The notes under the pieces were generated by a model that was not told the DNA's origin, did not search any database, and was given only the letters and a program-made list of their open reading frames with translations. From NCBI RefSeq assembly GCF_008831285.2, contig NC_045139.1, positions 11,008,704 through 11,072,703 of the forward strand: a stretch of DNA of 64,000 nucleotides, written 5' to 3'. Within the stretch, counting starts at the first letter, position 1; each line of letters begins with the position of its first letter. Shown here piece by piece: positions 1 to 28,091 of the stretch. Position numbers and translations under genes: made by a program. The stretch is from Nymphaea colorata. Its lineage: Eukaryota; Streptophyta; Magnoliopsida; Nymphaeales; Nymphaeaceae.

Positions 1-1498
1 TGACGTTGGATTCTGCGTCTAACTGTTAATCTTTTTCCTTGTTCTAGTGAAACGCCAGAGGCTTCCACTTTCTGGACTTCCTTATTGAGAGCTTTCCCTT
101 TCAGCCTCTGTCTTCCACGAGTCAGCCAAGTACCAGATGCAATTTCGTTATGCTGAAAAACATATCCATTTAAAGAACATAAATGCAAACATGTGATTGT
201 ACGAGTGTGTGTATTCCTCACTTATACTCTCCAAGCCCTGAAACCGTATGGATGCTTTGATTCCACATATTACACGCAATCTAGGAGTTATGTCTATTTT
301 ACCATTGGGGGTTTTTATAGTTACCAATGTTCAGCTTCTTGTTTGCCTTAGGCCATCAAGTGTCCCTGTCCTTTTTCTTGGGGTGGGGCGGGGGTGTTGT
401 GATGGTTGTATGAGATATGGGCCTATACTTAAAACTTAAAAGATTTAGAATAATTGTGAAGTCCCAGCATGATTTGGCAATGCACTTTGACCTGCGTGGT
501 TTTGCAAGATTAAGTGTATCATTTTTTGATATTCAGCTTCACAGTTAAGACAAGTTTTGAGGAGCATATGAACATTAATTGTAATGTTTTTTTCTTTGGT
601 CGAACTTGAATGCAAACTGGGTCTCCATGTGAAAGAGAGATTATGATGCACAAAAAAACTTATAAACAAAAAGGAAAATGAGTTCAGCTATTTGAATTTT
701 AAACCCAAAATAAAAGAAAAGAAAAAAACCATGGTAAGTGCATCTATTTCGTCATTGAGTAATGCAGCTGTGACTTCTCAAGTATATGAGATTTTGTGGT
801 CAGTGTGACGAACATAAAATATACGCTTCACATATTTATTAGCCCCTTTTGCTACCAGGAAACTCTTTTTTGCTGTACTACTTTTTGAGTTTCTTCATGA
901 CTTCTTCAGGGTTCACCTGTGCAGAACATTCCCATCAAATTTATACCATAATTATGCACCTGAAACATCTCTCTAGTCTCAGAGGAGTGGAATAATATGG
1001 GAAGGCAAGCAAATGTGGTACATCCAGATGTCTGTGCTTACTGAAGAATATAAAAGAGAAAAAAGACAAAAGATTACTTAAAGAAAACAAGGAAATAAAT
1101 AGACTTTTAACTACATTGCCACATTTAGGTGGAAGATTGGATGTGAATCGTCATCAAGAAAGTTGTGGCTTGAGTCTAGCTATTCAAATGGTTAAAGTTG
1201 TTAAATCTTCAACATTATGTTGTGGCACTTTATTAATGCATTGTATTCACAATACTGGAGTGTTCACACTTGGACATTTTTATTATATTCTCAGTTGAAT
1301 CTTTCTGTGGCTTCTCATCGACTCATGGTTCATGACATTTATTAGCATATTTAGAATCATGTTCTCTATAGACTTCTAACATGCGTGCTTGTTTCGAGTT
1401 CAATATCTGGTATATAAGTGTAGAGTTGGAGATAGATGTGCTTTTGGTATGCTACATTCAGTCCCCCCTCAATTTAGTTGGTGTGTGTGATATCACAG
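1..1498 (+). other. Left edge, probably intron of the UBP gene
   Basis: No exon can be supported here. The first recognisable coding exon of the + strand deubiquitinase begins at 1499 after a TATCACAG acceptor and opens in the middle of a codon, so at least one coding exon lies upstream. I looked for a short exon encoding the usual acidic UBP N-terminus ahead of the Arg-Trp-Trp motif and found none, so it is probably left of position 1. The rest is AT-rich, with only short open frames in every direction. Confidence 0.55.
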
Positions 1499-16374
<14,876 letters not shown>

Positions 16375-16910
16375 TTCAATGCAGTACGAGTGATAAGCGT
16401 TTAAGCCATAGAGCAGTCAACTGGTATTTGCTTGGTACGTATGCTTCGGCAAATGCATTATGATATCAGTTTTTCTCACTCATATGTAGTTATAAGCTTT
16501 GATTTTCGATGCAGAGTTGTTGGCAAGGGAACATGCTTGTTGAGTGTGCTTTCGCATACATGTTAGCATGTCACATTGTCGGCTGATGCATGGTGGGCGG
16601 ATTACACGCCAAGATGGAGTGCATGCAACGGCTAGACAAAATTTTCATAGCCATGCAAATGAGCCGATTTCTGAAAGCATCATGGATCCTAAAGCATGGG
16701 GACGGTTGGACGGTGCTACAATTTTTTGAAGCTCATGCCGTGTATCTCTGGTTTGTAGATTAGCAGAAGAAAGCTGATATATCTTACTTATGCAGATGGT
16801 TATTGGCCACTATTTGGACAATCAAAATTATTCATATGAATTACTTGGGCTAATACTATCTACTTTTATATATATATAGAACAATGACTCTGCATAAATA
16901 AAGTCATCCA
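16375..16910 (+). other. Probable 3' untranslated region of the UBP gene
   Basis: Follows the TAG stop at 16372-16374. An AATAAA-like word near 16895 in ATAAATAAAG is the most likely polyadenylation signal I can see, although an intron in the untranslated region is also possible (an acceptor-like GATGCAG lies near 16510). No coding segment was recognised. Confidence 0.45.
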
Positions 16911-18723
16911 GTCATTTAATCAATGTCGTTTATTTAAAGCATATGGATGGTTGAGAGAAAAACAAGAAAAAAAAGATATAAAATAGAAAAATACTGATCA
17001 CATGTTGGATTCATGGTGTGTAGATTAGATGGTTGGGTGACTTTAAAAAGTTAATAACCATTTAACATATATATATATATAATTAGTATTATGCATTTGA
17101 TTTATATTTCCAAAAAATTTGAAGTTAACGTAAATGCTGGTATTTTAATCTACTTTTTACAGTGCTAGCATAGTTGTGGTATCAGGACGGACAAGGCCTT
17201 GGCCCCAACATTATCTTGGCCTTGCGCCTTGGCTGAAAAATCCGTATTAGACCGTTTTTATGAATTGTTTTTTTCTTCGGTAACACTGGACTAGCTTTGA
17301 GGTGGAGACCTCTAGAAATGTAAAACAGTGAACCAGCAAACATGACACGATCTTCCTCGAAGAATGCATCAAAGAGGTTGAAGATATAATAGCTTGTCAC
17401 CCAGAAGGCTCGGTCCTCAATTATGCAAGCACCCCAATATTCAACCTGGTAGGGTCTTGTCCTTTTTTATCTATCTGTGTGGCAAGAAACCATTGAAGAT
17501 GGAAAACCTCATGTGAGCTGCAAAAGCGCAGCTCAAAAATTGATACACGGTTGATACTTGTCCAGGTCTTCAACTCTAATTGGCTGTAAATAGCCACTCT
17601 GTAGTGGAAAATGTATAAAAGGAAAAAAAATACGCATCAATTTGAAATTAGATGAACCAACGCTCCTCTCGTAGACTTATCTATAGCCTTAAACCAGATT
17701 AACTACATTTTTTTCCGTGCAAAAAAAAAAAAAGGAAATTTACAAAGTGGCAGAGAACATCTTCGTTCCCCCTCCGCATCAACCATTACAATAAACAGAA
17801 GACACTAGATGGAAAGAGAGAATTGAACAAGAGTAAGAATATACAATTTTCCTTCTGAACTTCAACCTAGGAAGCAGGTTTGCAGGACGCTGGACCCTCG
17901 AGCTCTGATCGAGTTCAGCGTGAAGCAAACCTACCCTAAAGCGGCGTAAAATCATGGCTTTTTCTGACTATGAATGTACACATGATGATGCAACAGGCAG
18001 CAACTCAAACGATAGCCTTCATGGCGAGGAAATCTCCAGTCGTCATTTTAGTTTGCAGGCGTGGTCTTCTGCGCGGCACCGTCCTGGAACATCAGTCCCA
18101 ATTCACATCAGCGAGGTTTCAAGAATAACCCTTTTGCTGCCTACTAGCTACTTCAGAAAATAGGAACATCAGTGGCTTAGATTTATTCCAGTAGCGGCCT
18201 GAAGGTGATTACTAAGGAATGGAAACGAAAATAGGATGTCGTGAATGATAGATGGGGCAAGTTAGGCGTGCACGTTTTATATCCGAATTGGACTCCAGGT
18301 TCAAGTTAAACCTGACTGATTTTTTCTGGTCCTCCGATATACCGGAGGTTGCAGACTTAGTTTTAAATATTCCAATAAAAGGTTGAACTTGACAAATGCC
18401 TTGGTTTAAGTCTAGCTTGAATCATATCCATTCCTATCCGAAGGAGTATGTAAGGGAATTTTAGGAGACTGGGCTTACATATTTTTTTGCTTAATTTAGA
18501 CCAATAAAATAAATTTTGTGAAATTGTGCCATTTAATATCTGCACTGAATAATTAGTTTCATCGAGGACAAACTTGGCAAGGACGTGAAGCCGGTGACAA
18601 TAAAAAATGGGCAAGTCGCTAACTTTAAATTGTAGTGACAATCTCAAGTAACCCAGAGCAGTTTATCTCTTCAGGCTTCGAACTTAAAACCACTTTATAA
18701 AGTAAACAAGAGAAAGGAAAGCT
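16911..18723. other. Intergenic, AT-rich, between convergent genes
   Basis: Separates the 3' ends of the + strand UBP gene and the - strand membrane-protein gene. It holds a short (TA)n tract near 17063-17081 and a fairly long open segment on the minus strand (17460-17182, including YYIFNLFDAFFEEDRVMFAG). I cannot assign that segment to a family or join it to either neighbour. An untranslated or terminal exon of the minus-strand gene could also lie here. Confidence 0.5.
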
Positions 18724-21680
18724 CTATGGAAAAGGCATACCACAAGACTTTTCTTGATGATGACAAGTGTAGGGATCCATTTGCAGCAGTCGAGAAAGCT
18801 GAAGGAGAAACTTCTGCATATGATTGTAGATACTGCAGAGAGGAACAAAGGACGTCAGTATTTCCACTGGAGAAGTACATCATAGTTAAAAATTGTGTCC
18901 CCCACATGATATCTTAGATGAACCCACATGAGATGCTAAGTATTTCAAATCCCAAGCACACACAATATGATGGTCGATAAGGGAACACTTGAGACGGTTC
19001 CTTGATGAAGCAATCACGACATATTCACAACCATCTATATTGCGTTAGTAATTTTTTGTCAAAAGTTAGCAAAATGGAGAAAATACAGGAGTTCCAAAAA
19101 ATTGCAGAAATCTTAGCCCTTCGGTTTGCATGGAAAGTCAGGAGGCTCTAAAGACAAAAATCATCTCCACCTTTCACCATAGTTGAAAACTTGCAATATC
19201 ATGATGACATTCTAATACTAGATAACGATGAGATGTGAATCAAGAATTGCAGAAGGACAAAGTGCATTCATACCTTAGTCGATGCCGGTTGCAAGAAACA
19301 CAAAATGCAACAAGTCCATTCAATATACTCCGAACAGCACGGAAAATCTGTGACGTGAAATGAATTAGTTACAAGACACCAAGCAAACGATGCAATTTTG
19401 AAAGAATAAACATGTAAACAGAGCAAATTAATACCTGAGAATAAAGAACATTCCAGAAGGACTTCAGGATAGAGACTTCTTCTGCAGTTGCCTTTGCTTC
19501 TATCACTGCAGAAGTGCTAGAAGCCAATTGCCAGGAATCCACTAATATCTCAAACAGGTTTGAGAGCAGTGACATTGCATAATTTACCAATGCAAGAAGG
19601 ATGCGGATGGGAGTCGTCAAGACCTCCCATAGTGAGGAGAATAGAGGATATACAAAGGAAGATGCTGCAGAATTGAACAAGAAGTTTGAGAATTATATGA
19701 AAAAAAACTCCACAAGAAGCACACAAAGATTTCAACAACATATCAGGAAGAAAACTTCAAGCCATACCAATGGTCCAAATCATGGAAAGTAGCGACTGGA
19801 CTGGCCAGAGGATGAGCTCCACTAAATCAACTGCTGCAACATATGTTGCCTCCAGAGCCATCCAAATGGAAGAACATGTATCCTCTAATGTCCCAATGAA
19901 GGTACTCCAAAATGGCAATAGGAACTCCGCAGCTTCAAAAAGTGGCTCTAGAAAAGGCTTTGTCAGTGAGGACACAAAAGGCCTCACAGAATTCCATGTT
20001 GATAAAATCCTCTCGATAACTTTACCGAGATGGTGTAGGAAAAGCATTGTTGCAACATACTTAATCCTAGAAATCATATCCCATGACTCTATCCAATCAA
20101 AAAGTGGCTTAAACAGTAACACCGCAGTTGCCCTGAAAACTGGAACATTCTTGTACAGATCATACGATGCAATGAGCACAGTAACAATAGAAGCCACAAC
20201 ATAAAGTATCCTTACTAAAGGCTTCATCCAGGGTCGATAAATCCTGACAAATACTGGATAAGACTGGAAGAAAAGAACCCAAGAAGGAAGGCCGAACTCT
20301 AGTAAAGTAAGAAGTCTCAGATTAGGCGTAATTATCTCATTTAGCTTGAATGGAAGGTCACGGTCATTAAACCTAAACTGGAGCAAAGAATTTCCATACT
20401 GAGTGGCATCAAGGACTGTACTTGATTCTATAGGTTCTACACCAAATAACTTTTTAAATCCAACAGACTTTTGAACCGAATCAATGTCTGAGATCTCTCC
20501 AGAGCTCTGGGTGCTGTGATCTGCGATGCATCCTGCACTTCTCTGCTTAGCCAATATGTTCTTCTCAGTGCAATCACTTGCACTACACCTTTGTGTTTCA
20601 TTTGCAGATTTAGGAGTTGAAGTAAGGTGCTCAAGAGCAATGTCCTCTATGAGGGAACCCATCGATGGCCTGACACCAGTTAGTGAACATGGAGAACCAG
20701 CATTTGGAGAACGGCATCCAAGACAAGAATCTCGACTGGATAGAAGATCCAAATTAAAAACAAATGAGCGAATCTCTGAGTCAGTTCCTGAGAACCATGA
20801 GGAAATGCTAGAAGATGCCTGCTCAACTGTATTGAATTCCCATTTTTTCATATGCTTCACTTCCAAAGCTAGACTAGTATCTGTCTGCAATAAAGAGAAA
20901 ATTTGTCAGCATAAATCAACTATGGAAAACATCAAAAGCTTCTTGAAGCGGCATGTACCTGAAGCTCATTTAGATAATTGATCCCACAGACATCCTTCCA
21001 TGCCACCTCAAAGACTATGAATCCATGCAAAGTTTGACAAAGCTCCATGTGCTGGAAAAAGGTCTTTTTGCGCCATTTTGCTGCATCAATTACAGGGGAC
21101 CATCTATGTCGTCTTTTCAACTCATCAACATCAGTAAGTTCAGGGCTACTGTTGCTTCTTGAATCAAAATTGTTGTTATGCCTTGCTCTGGTATTTGCAA
21201 AAGGAGATACTCGGTACTGTACATAGAGAAAAAGAACGAATAAGCCATAAAAAAAGGGAAGAACAAGAAACCCAGAAAACGTGAAATCAAAGACCATTCT
21301 GAATAAAAGGGAAATGAAAATACCTTGGCAACCAAATATTGCCAGACATGTTTTGGTTTCGATAATTTATTAGTCAACCACGGTCTGTTGTCAACCAAGA
21401 TAAAAATCTTACTGCTCTCAGTAGCAAAGTACAAGAAGGTCCTGGACAGATAAGATTGTATATCTCTGAAACACAGGGGGAGAGATGGCAACGTGTTAAA
21501 ATTCAGGAAAGGATAAAACACACGTACAGAAGAACGAATGGGACATCCAGATGAAAATGTAAACTATGAGTCAGAAGTTTAAAGGGGACAAAAGATTTCT
21601 AGTAGAAAAGTGAGAACAATTATATGAGCAACTTACCCAATCTGCAAAGTTGTTAAGGGAAAGATTTCACGATCCTGCAT
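18724..21680 (-). CDS. Multi-pass membrane protein of unknown function
   Basis: Exons in coding order: 21680-21637, 21465-21324, 21216-20959, 20884-19768, 19664-19435, 19347-19274, 18832-18724. Phases close and predict 657 residues. The start MQDREIF was chosen because it is the first ATG giving an open exon that joins in phase to GDIQSYLSRTFLYFA; an upstream coding exon is not excluded. The N-terminal third is soluble-looking (DNRPWLTNKLSKPKHVWQYL, then FVVFE-like FIVFEVAWKDVCGINYL), the middle is serine-rich, and the C-terminal half has repeated hydrophobic stretches (around LEFGLPSWVLFF, LVRILYVVASIVTVLIAS, FLLPFWSTFIG). The last exon is least certain: it may read to the stop at 18724-18726 or splice at the GTATGC donor at 18740. 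The sequence looks like a conserved plant protein, but I cannot name the family, so function is unknown. Confidence 0.75.
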
Positions 21681-23100
21681 CCTTCACATCTCACCATATC
21701 TCCAAACAAAGTACCTCCAGAGTTGGTATCATGTAATCTACAGTATTAGAACGCCAATATTCAGACAAAACTTGCCGCTTTGAACAACAAAGGCAAGAAT
21801 ACAACGAGCACTAGAAACAAGAAGCGGAATCAGAAGAATGAGAAACCCTCCAATCCATAATGATCCTTGGCAATATATGCAGGCATCGGACAGAGTTACA
21901 GACTCTGAGAATGTCACGAAATAAACAGAAGGAAAATTTCATAGGAAAATAAACAACGGGAAGCATCTAGCGACAGACTTGTCCACCAAACTCTAGTACT
22001 CACGACAAAACAGAAATCGATCGAAGTGAACAAATGGAAGAAAAAGAAAACTCACAAAAGACACCCAAAAAATAAGTCCAATTGCCCCACCCTGATTTCC
22101 CCTAGACGAGAATCAACTTCTAATCTGCAGCAATGGCGTTCCGCGTTCCAAATCTAACTGCCTGACGATGGTAAAACAACAAATGCAGTGAAAACCATTT
22201 AAACTTGATCGTGGAAACAAACCACTGCCAAGAAAGCTAAAGCCGACGCCATTATCAGATAACACCGAAACGTGTCGAATTGCTCCATAAAAGATCGAAA
22301 GGGCCCTAATGTACAAAAGTTGACGGAGAGGAACTCAAAAGAACAACAGAAAGTCCATGACAACGACAGAATTAAGACAGAACTGATAAACTAACCACAT
22401 TCATGACCGTAGCTCTCAAACAACTCTCCCATCCACGTCGATGACGACGCCCTAACCGAAATGAAAAACGCGTTTCACCGAACCCAAGCAAGCCGAACAA
22501 TCTCATCGGCCGAAATGGAAAAAAGCCGCGAAAAGAAAGATTCGGAAGTTCACCTAAAACAATCCCATGCGGAACCGGAAACCAAGGATTCAGGACAGCA
22601 GGCCGATCCTTCCGGAGCTATCCGAAAGCCTAAATAAAGTAAGCAGCTCAAAAAAGAATGCTTTCAGATTATCCAAATGGTCGGCGAAAACAGGCGCTAC
22701 CACGAACTTCCCGGCGGCGATCTCTCTCTCTCTCTCTCTCTCTCTGGTGACTCTTCCTCGCTCAATTCTGACTCCCGAGATCAGCGAAGAGCTACGGTCT
22801 TCCTCCTTACTTCCGCCAATAAATCCAGAATTTCACAGAGAGAGAAAGAGAGAGAGAGGCTTCCATGATACTCAAAGAAATGCTTTATGCCGTCATTCGA
22901 AAGGCTTCTTCCCCCTCCCTCCGACTCTCTCTCTCTCTCTCTCCATTTTACCGTCTTCATATTTTAATGATGTTAATTTTTCCTGCCAAAAAAAAATTGA
23001 GGTCCAACGACTTACCACTAAGTCCAAAAAAGCCCTCAACTTTTCATTAATTTTAGTTCTAAGCATGAGAGGAAAGGGCGTAAAAGCTTGCCCCTTGTGC
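21681..23100 (-). other. Leader and 5' region of the membrane-protein gene
   Basis: Lies upstream of the predicted start on the minus strand. Long CT runs on the plus strand at 22721-22745 and 22926-22942 read as GA runs on the transcribed strand, as is common in plant leaders and core promoters. Several short open frames occur but none looks conserved. Untranslated exons and an intron are likely; their limits cannot be set from sequence. Confidence 0.4.
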
Positions 23101-23644
23101 AAACGTAGCCACATCAAATATCCATAAAGGAATCATTTGGCAGTAAGACTTAAATGTGTTCCACGAATTTACTCTTAAGATTAAGATTAAGATTGATTTA
23201 TAAAACATCAAGAATGTATTTCAATTTTTTTGGCAGATTCAATTGACAGAACATTATGTTACAATTTTTTTTACAGATTGTTTCATAACAAGCCCTTCTC
23301 AAGCCTCTCTCCTGCAACATGCTTTTCTCTTATGTTGGTAGTTAAACTAAAAAGAAAAAGAATGATTATTAGTTAAAATCTGAAAACAAAATTCTTTCAT
23401 AGTTGGACTCGTTGAATCTCTTACTGCAAGGACCAATGAGCAAACGCGATCAGTCACGTGAAGCTCCTTTCTGGAATTACGCACGATTGGTTGGGTTCCC
23501 AAAAAGAGGTTCTCGTAACAACCCCTGGCGCGTTCCCGGAGGCGAGAACAACCGCCACCACCGATTTTACGACAACACCCCTTCGGTGAAAACCCATTTC
23601 CTTTCTTCGGGTCGGGTACCAGTAGAAGATCCAAGCTAAGTAAC

Positions 23645-23700
23645 TAGCGCGGGGCCCACCGAGATTTGTGGGCCACAGCTTGCGGCCCATGGTAATCATT
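23645..23700 (-). promoter_or_regulatory. Cluster of GGCCCA/TGGGCC elements
   Basis: Within about 45 bp are GGGGCCCACC, GTGGGCCAC and CGGCCCATGG. Words of this kind (site II, bound by TCP factors) are common near the starts of housekeeping plant genes. A CACGTG G-box lies nearby at 23455-23460. The only gene pointing away from here is the minus-strand membrane-protein gene, so these may belong to its promoter, though the distance to its predicted start is nearly 2 kb. Confidence 0.45.
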
Positions 23701-25246
23701 TTTTTTATGCAATTCCGTTCAGGACCCCAGGTGCTCTTGAGCTTTACTTAAAAACGCGGCTCCTCAAGTTTGAAATGCTTTTGGAGGGGCTGTGGTTTAC
23801 CTAGAATTGCTAAAGAGGTGACGGGTTGCTATACAATTGAGCTCTAATAAAATTGGACGTTGAGTACTTGAGTTTGTTTGCAGGTTCGGTCTAATAATTT
23901 ATTTTTAATATTTTTTATAATATATAATTAATCAAATTTATATATTAATTTGTATTAAAAATATATTTTTATTTTAATCAAACCAAGTTTGATTAGAAGA
24001 GACCTCAAAGGCTGGATTTGCATGCAACAACCCAGCTAGATGCCGAGCCTTATTTCCGAATTGCATTCAGATGTCTGTTTTTGAAGGCTTGAAAAAAGTG
24101 TAGCCTGATTTTAAAATTTTTGAGAAATATCGGCCCTGCCAGGAAATTTATATTTTCTACAACGGCAATGAACTTGATTGCTTATGGATCGGATAAACGC
24201 ACGTCTCTCGATTCGGTTAAAGCCTGACCCGGTTAACCAGTTTAAGGAGGATTGAATTGAACAGAATCCGGACATGGACATCTGATTCGGGTCCAAAAGG
24301 CATTGGCTCCGGACCAGAAATGAGTTGGAATGATATTGGATCTAGATCCCAAAATGGATCCTTATCCAAGCAGACGTTAAGATCATCCTACCATTGGTCC
24401 ATTACCGTGAGCTCCACGGGGTTGCTCGTCAGATGGATGTGGATCAGTTGGAATCGGGTCATGATTGGATCGTATCTGTAAAGCGTCTGGATCGGGATCT
24501 TCGATTTATTACGGCTCATAATTGAGAAGCTAACCTCTAGGACCAACCCAGCGTAGGAGTAATAAAAACCCTACTCAACCTCACGTATTTATTAGACATT
24601 TTGAAATTTAAAAATTTTTACCGGGAAAATTTTTATCGCAGAAATTAAAAAAAATGCAATAAAGCTCCTTTCTATAGAATAAAAAGAAATTTTTACTATA
24701 AACGCAGGGTTAAGTCTCCTTATTATATTTATTAACTATGGGGAACTTCCAAAATTGATTTTTTTAAAAAAAAAATCAGAATGTTTATCATTAGAACTGT
24801 CAGAATGACATTATTACGAATTGTGGATTAAATGTCTTAATTTATTATTATTATTTTTTCAAAATATCTGTCTTTCTTTTTCGGGATATCTCTAGAAAAA
24901 GGAGTTGGCTTCTCGAGATATTCTTCCTTTATGCTGTCTGAGAAAACCAAATCAAACAATGCACGAGCACGACCCTACTTTCTTTAATTGACAACCAAAA
25001 CCCTCAGTAGCTGTCGCTCATAAATTCGGTTTCATAATTATATTGTCTAAATTTCAGATTTTGTGACTCTTTTATTTTCGAAAAGGCAACTGTTGATTAA
25101 TGTGCTATCATAAGTTTTTTTGCTATATATTGTTCAAGTTTTAAATAATACTGTGGCACCTTAGCTTTGCATCATGTAAAAAGGAAGTCTGTCAAATAAG
25201 TTCATTATCTAGGAATATTTAGTTTCCTTGCAAGAATGAAAAATTA

Positions 25247-25249
<3 letters not shown>
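23701..25249. other. Gene-free AT-rich stretch
   Basis: No gene is supported. From about 24180 to 24510 the sequence is richer in GATC and GGATC words than its surroundings and has a few open frames without recognisable motifs. The rest is A/T-rich filler. Confidence 0.5.

Positions 25250-25312
<63 letters not shown>
25250..25312. repeat. (CT)n(AT)n compound microsatellite
   Basis: About 34 bp of CT repeats run directly into about 28 bp of AT repeats. The same compound architecture returns at 30.9 and 33.8 kb. Confidence 0.95.
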
Positions 25313-25314
<2 letters not shown>

Positions 25315-28091
25315 GATTATTATGGATAATTGATGTAGAAAGTGGAAAAGAGTTTCCTATGAAAGAGCATTCATTTGATTTGTCATTAGGTGGGACAACA
25401 CATGGATGCAAGAATTGACATGTCCCATCCCCCATATTTTAAACCTCATACACATGACATTTCACAACATAGAGACAAATAATGAAGTCCCAATTCTTTT
25501 TTTAATTGATCATAGATCAAAAGGTCCACTAACTACCACACATGCTTGTTTATTTGTAGTCACCAGCACCATGTGTTCTCAGTCTATCACACTCTGTGGA
25601 TGCTTGGGATTTGGTAGGACTCATGAGCTGTTTATGCATCTATGGTGGACCCATCCACCAACTTGCTTCTAATAATGGACTCCCAATCATCCAGACCTAC
25701 CTATCTATCCAGCCCAATGGTTTCGCGGAAGACTTCGGTCTACGGTGGCGCCCACAGAAGCCGAGACTCTGCTTGCACTAGGGGTTGATGCCCGTGCCAC
25801 TCGAACCAGCAATCGCTCATTTACCAGCCACTTCCCTAGATCAGGGTGTAAGAACCCTCAAAAGGTATCAGAAATTTATAAATGAAACTTTGGATCTAAG
25901 TCCCTTTCAAAGCGCGTAGTGGTATCCTGAGTTATACAAAGGTGGAGGACGGTAAAATGCGGTAGCTCTATCTCATGCTCTAATGCAGCTCCAAATCATA
26001 GTCACAAATAAAGTTTTGGAGTTTTAAAAGGTGAGGTTTTTCTTGAGTATAATACGATGAGCTTGAAAAAAATGATAAAAAAATGGTTAATTTTTAAAAA
26101 ATTAAAAACTAAAAATAGAGAAAAATAAAATAGGTGAGAAAATAATAATATAAACATCAAAAGATAAGTAGATTAAAAAATAAAAATAGAAAAAAAAATT
26201 GTTTGGCATTAAAAAATAAAAAAAAAGTGAAAAAAAACACGAAAAAGATGTGTTAAAAACACGGTTTTCTTTTCTAACGTTTTTTTTCAAGAAAACACGT
26301 TTTCTTTAAGTTCTAAATGACATTTAATTTTCTCACCTCTTTTCGAAAATAACGGGTTTTTTGTGACTATGCAGTCGATTTTAAAAGTGCTTAGATCCAA
26401 AATTTCTACTAAATCATTTATACATTTTGAATATGTTCATGCACTAGCCGCATCCCAAGCTCCGACGTAGCCCTCGACCCTGGACATAAAAGTGACCAGA
26501 ATTATTTGGTGGTAAGTATAGAACAAAGGGAAAACTATATTATTTTCTTATGAGGAGGAGAGAGAGGAGTTTTTTTTTTTGAATTTTTTCCATAGGTTGT
26601 TATAGAGAATTCTTTAGCAAACGAAAAAAAAAAAGTGAAAGGATGCACAGATTTTAATTTTTTCAAAATTTTAAAGGGGCCCTTGTGTAGCGACATACAC
26701 AAAACTACGTTAAAAAAAGAAGCAAATATGTTAACATATATGGATGTGACCTCAAATATTAGTCAATTACAAGCAACATTTAGACTGCAACTCCTTTTCA
26801 ACCAGAATAGCTTTAGACAGCATTTTGATTACTTAGGATCTAAGATATGAGACACAATCAACAACTTAAATCAAATCAGAGTGACAGAATCGTGGGCTTT
26901 TTTATGACCAAAGGTATTGAAAATCTTACAAAAACTTATCTACATGTGCCAATGTGGAGAATTACACCTCAACACATAAATAACATTATTTAAATTTGAA
27001 ATTGAATTCGATGAAAATTCACAAGAGAATTTTATAGTTCGGTCGAGAGAGAGAGGCAGTGGTGGAGCCACTCGATGACTGGTGTGGGTAATTTTTTAAA
27101 ATTTCTTTATTTTTTAAAGTGTTTTTTTTAAAATTTACTTTCGATATATATAAATGCCTCGTCAAGTATTTATAAACGTTTGTCCTTCCAACCAATTTTT
27201 CTGGTTCTGCCGCTGGCGAGAGACTTACGACTCATCACTAGAAATGAACCCCATCAGTCCTTTCTTTTTCTTGTCTTCAGAGTTTAAAGCAGTGATTGTG
27301 CTCAGACAGAGCCAAGGTAAGGCCCATCGTGGCTCCACCTCAAATTTTTTTTACATGTAAAATTTCCTGTTTTATATAAAAATTTTGAAAACTAATATTA
27401 TATAGAAACTTTAATCCGGTCCCTCTTATGAAGAATTTTTAGTTCCACCCACAACTGTGCTCAGTATATTTTGAGCTCGGATTCGTGTCCCAACTCCATA
27501 TACTTAAGAAAATAGCATCCACAAGAATCAAAATGGCTACTCGAAGTCTTCATCCAGTCTAAGTTCCAGTGCTCATCAAAGTTACAAGATTTTTATAATC
27601 ATATAAACACTTATATAAAGGGCCTCTACTTGGTCACATAAAACAATTATTTATGAAACAAATCTATGGATGGGCAGCTGATTTCATCATACCGTAGTGA
27701 AGGAAAGATTTCATTGTTGTCAAGCATATATGCATTTCTATCCCATCCACGGTTTTTTTCCCGTTGTTCCGCGAGCGCTAGCCATAGACGGCCAAATTTG
27801 TCTCCACAAATATTGCATTATTTAAAATATTGTAGTCGTTACATGGTATTTTAATACTCACATGCATAATCGATTAAAAAGTGGAGGCTTTTTTTCTCAA
27901 AACAAAACTTTTTCACACAATTATATTAGACAATAAATAGAAAATCGATCGTATTAGACAATACATATTTATGTACCTTATGTTCAATAAAAAAAAAAAA
28001 CGTAGTTTCGTTTTTATTTTATGCCAAAGAAAAAAAAATGATTTCTCTGCTTTTTTTTTTTATTCACAATTGGTAGTTATATTTATTAAAA
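25313..28091. other. Gene-free stretch with A/T-rich blocks
   Basis: Mostly AT-rich. An A-run block at 26050-26300 resembles in style the one at 3235-3470. Near 27057-27070 and 27314-27330 the words GGTGGAGCCAC and GTGGCTCCACC form an inverted pair around about 250 bp, possibly a small degraded element. Open segments at 25406-25780 show no family motif. Confidence 0.45.

Noticed and set aside
17182-17460. Minus-strand open segment with FNLFDAFFEEDRVMFAG
   Set aside because: It looks coding-like but matches no family I know, has no clear splice partners and could not be joined to the neighbouring gene.
23403-23639. Plus-strand open frame vaguely like a BED zinc finger of hAT transposases (FWNYARLV, then TPSVKTHFL)
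   Set aside because: The cysteines that bind zinc are absent, the match rests on scattered residues, and the stretch may simply be GC-richer promoter DNA.
25406-25780. Overlapping open frames with ordinary amino-acid composition
   Set aside because: No recognisable motif or splice partners; probably chance.
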